The position numbers and the translations under genes are program-made. From an uncultured Eggerthellaceae bacterium (GTDB taxonomy: Bacteria > Actinomycetota > Coriobacteriia > Coriobacteriales > Eggerthellaceae), in assembly GCA_946631805.1 (NCBI GenBank), contig CAMPAJ010000118.1, positions 1-5,754 on the forward strand: a stretch of 5,754 bases of DNA, in the 5' to 3' direction. This document shows, one piece after another, positions 5,363 to 5,754 of the stretch. The notes beneath the pieces were generated by a model, which was not told the DNA's origin, searched no databases, and worked only from the letters and a program-made list of their open reading frames with translations. Every line of letters begins with the position of its first letter. Within the stretch, counting starts at the first letter, position 1.

Positions 5363-5695
5363 CTACGCTCCAAAAGCGATTGAAAGCACGGCGACGGCGC
5401 AGCTTGCAACCGACAAAATACGAACATCGTTTCGGGAGAACATATTGTACAGGACTCCCCTTGCGTCTTCGAATACAAGGCTGCAATACATTTCGCTTGC
5501 GTAGAGCGCATCGGTAACGCGATTCCTTATCGCCTGCAATTGCGATGGGTTCTGATCATATGTGTTTATATGACCTGCGGTTTCTGCATTGCGCGAAGGA
5601 AACTCGATGATGCGTGCCGTATGGGTGCGCTCTGCAACGACGGGCTTGAGGGCAACGGTGCCGTCCACTGAGCAATCCATTATGCGTTCGTTCAT
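5363..5695 (-). CDS. Small protein with C-terminal membrane segment under a LexA-type operator; candidate SOS-response effector
   Basis: A 110-residue protein of no family that I recognise. Residues 1-90 are mostly polar, with A-R-I-I-E-F-P-S at 27-34. One hydrophobic segment (about 91-109) ends at the C-terminus, so it looks tail-anchored with its bulk in the cytoplasm. The ATG at 5695 is chosen because AGGAGA (5706-5701) lies 5 bases upstream; the ATG at 5716 would almost touch the operator and has no ribosome-binding site. A perfect GAAC-N4-GTTC box precedes it, and a strong terminator follows the stop. In Corynebacterium (DivS) and Mycobacterium (ChiZ) the gene beside lexA encodes an SOS-related division inhibitor, and in Corynebacterium nrdR is adjacent too. 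This one lacks a LysM domain. A role in halting division is inferred from position and operator only. Confidence 0.8.
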   Translation of the reverse strand: MNERIMDCSVDGTVALKPVVAERTHTARIIEFPSRNAETAGHINTYDQNPSQLQAIRNRVTDALYASEMYCSLVFEDARGVLYNMFSRNDVRILSVASCAVAVLSIAFGA

Positions 5696-5710
5696 TTTCG
5701 TCTCCTGCTC

Positions 5711-5740
5711 TTGCATAGAACCTTTGTTCGTGTGTATAAT
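5711..5740 (+). promoter_or_regulatory. Rightward promoter enclosing the SOS box (probably for lexA, outside the window)
   Basis: A consensus -10 TATAAT at 5735-5740 is preceded, 18 bases upstream, by TTGCAT (5711-5716, 4/6 match to -35). The LexA box sits in the spacer, which is typical of a LexA-repressed promoter. The gene it drives lies beyond the right edge; lexA itself is the expected one from actinobacterial gene order, but that cannot be seen here. Confidence 0.6.
5718..5729. promoter_or_regulatory. LexA (SOS) box in a divergent promoter region
   Basis: GAACCTTTGTTC is a perfect match to the Gram-positive and actinobacterial SOS core GAAC-N4-GTTC; on the minus strand it reads CGAACAAAGGTTC. 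It lies 22 bases upstream of the chosen start of the 110-residue gene. It would cover roughly +1 to +12 of that transcript if the overlapping minus-strand -10 box is used. LexA bound here should block transcription in both directions. Confidence 0.85.
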
Positions 5741-5741
5741 A
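5736..5741 (-). promoter_or_regulatory. Leftward -10 box for the 110-residue SOS-box gene
   Basis: TATTAT on the minus strand (5741-5736) is a 5/6 match to the -10 consensus and overlaps the rightward TATAAT almost completely. Transcription would start near 5729, at the edge of the LexA box. The matching -35 would fall just outside the window. Confidence 0.5.
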
Positions 5742-5754
5742 AGGCGTACAAAAG

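Overview
The window looks like a chromosomal stretch of an anaerobic actinobacterium, most likely a member of the Coriobacteriia (Eggerthellaceae-like). This is inferred from the moderately high G+C, an indolepyruvate:ferredoxin oxidoreductase, a MenA-type prenyltransferase, and an nrdR gene next to an SOS-box divergent promoter of the kind found beside lexA in Actinobacteria. No 16S gene or other decisive taxonomic marker is present.

Left part (1-1938, + strand): the 3' end of iorA, then iorB (ATGA overlap), then gluQ (11-base overlap) form one tightly packed transcription unit. IorAB oxidises aryl-pyruvates from aromatic amino acids with ferredoxin as acceptor. GluQ glutamylates queuosine in tRNA-Asp.

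Convergent intergenic region (1939-2395): two large, nearly perfect hairpins (35-bp and 34-bp stems) face each other in inverted orientation. Both have a loop of exactly 57 nt and the loops are about 77% identical. The stems differ in sequence but stay perfectly complementary within each copy. I do not recognise this repeat family, and it is the most unusual structure in the window. Short direct repeats lie between the two copies.

Middle (2396-3322, - strand): a menA-like membrane prenyltransferase for menaquinone synthesis. A good -10 box lies only 7 bases before its ATG and no Shine-Dalgarno is visible, so its mRNA may be leaderless. About 380 bases with no convincing gene follow.

Right part (3651-5754, - strand): nrdR, dut and a gene for a two-helix membrane protein of unknown function form a compact operon (0 and 12 base gaps) that ends in a probable terminator. 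It combines repression of ribonucleotide reductase genes with dUTP removal. Upstream lies a separately terminated gene for a 110-residue protein with a C-terminal membrane segment. It is preceded by a perfect GAAC-N4-GTTC LexA operator placed between opposing -10 boxes. By position this gene sits in the lexA-nrdR slot that holds SOS-induced division inhibitors in other Actinobacteria, but it has no LysM domain.
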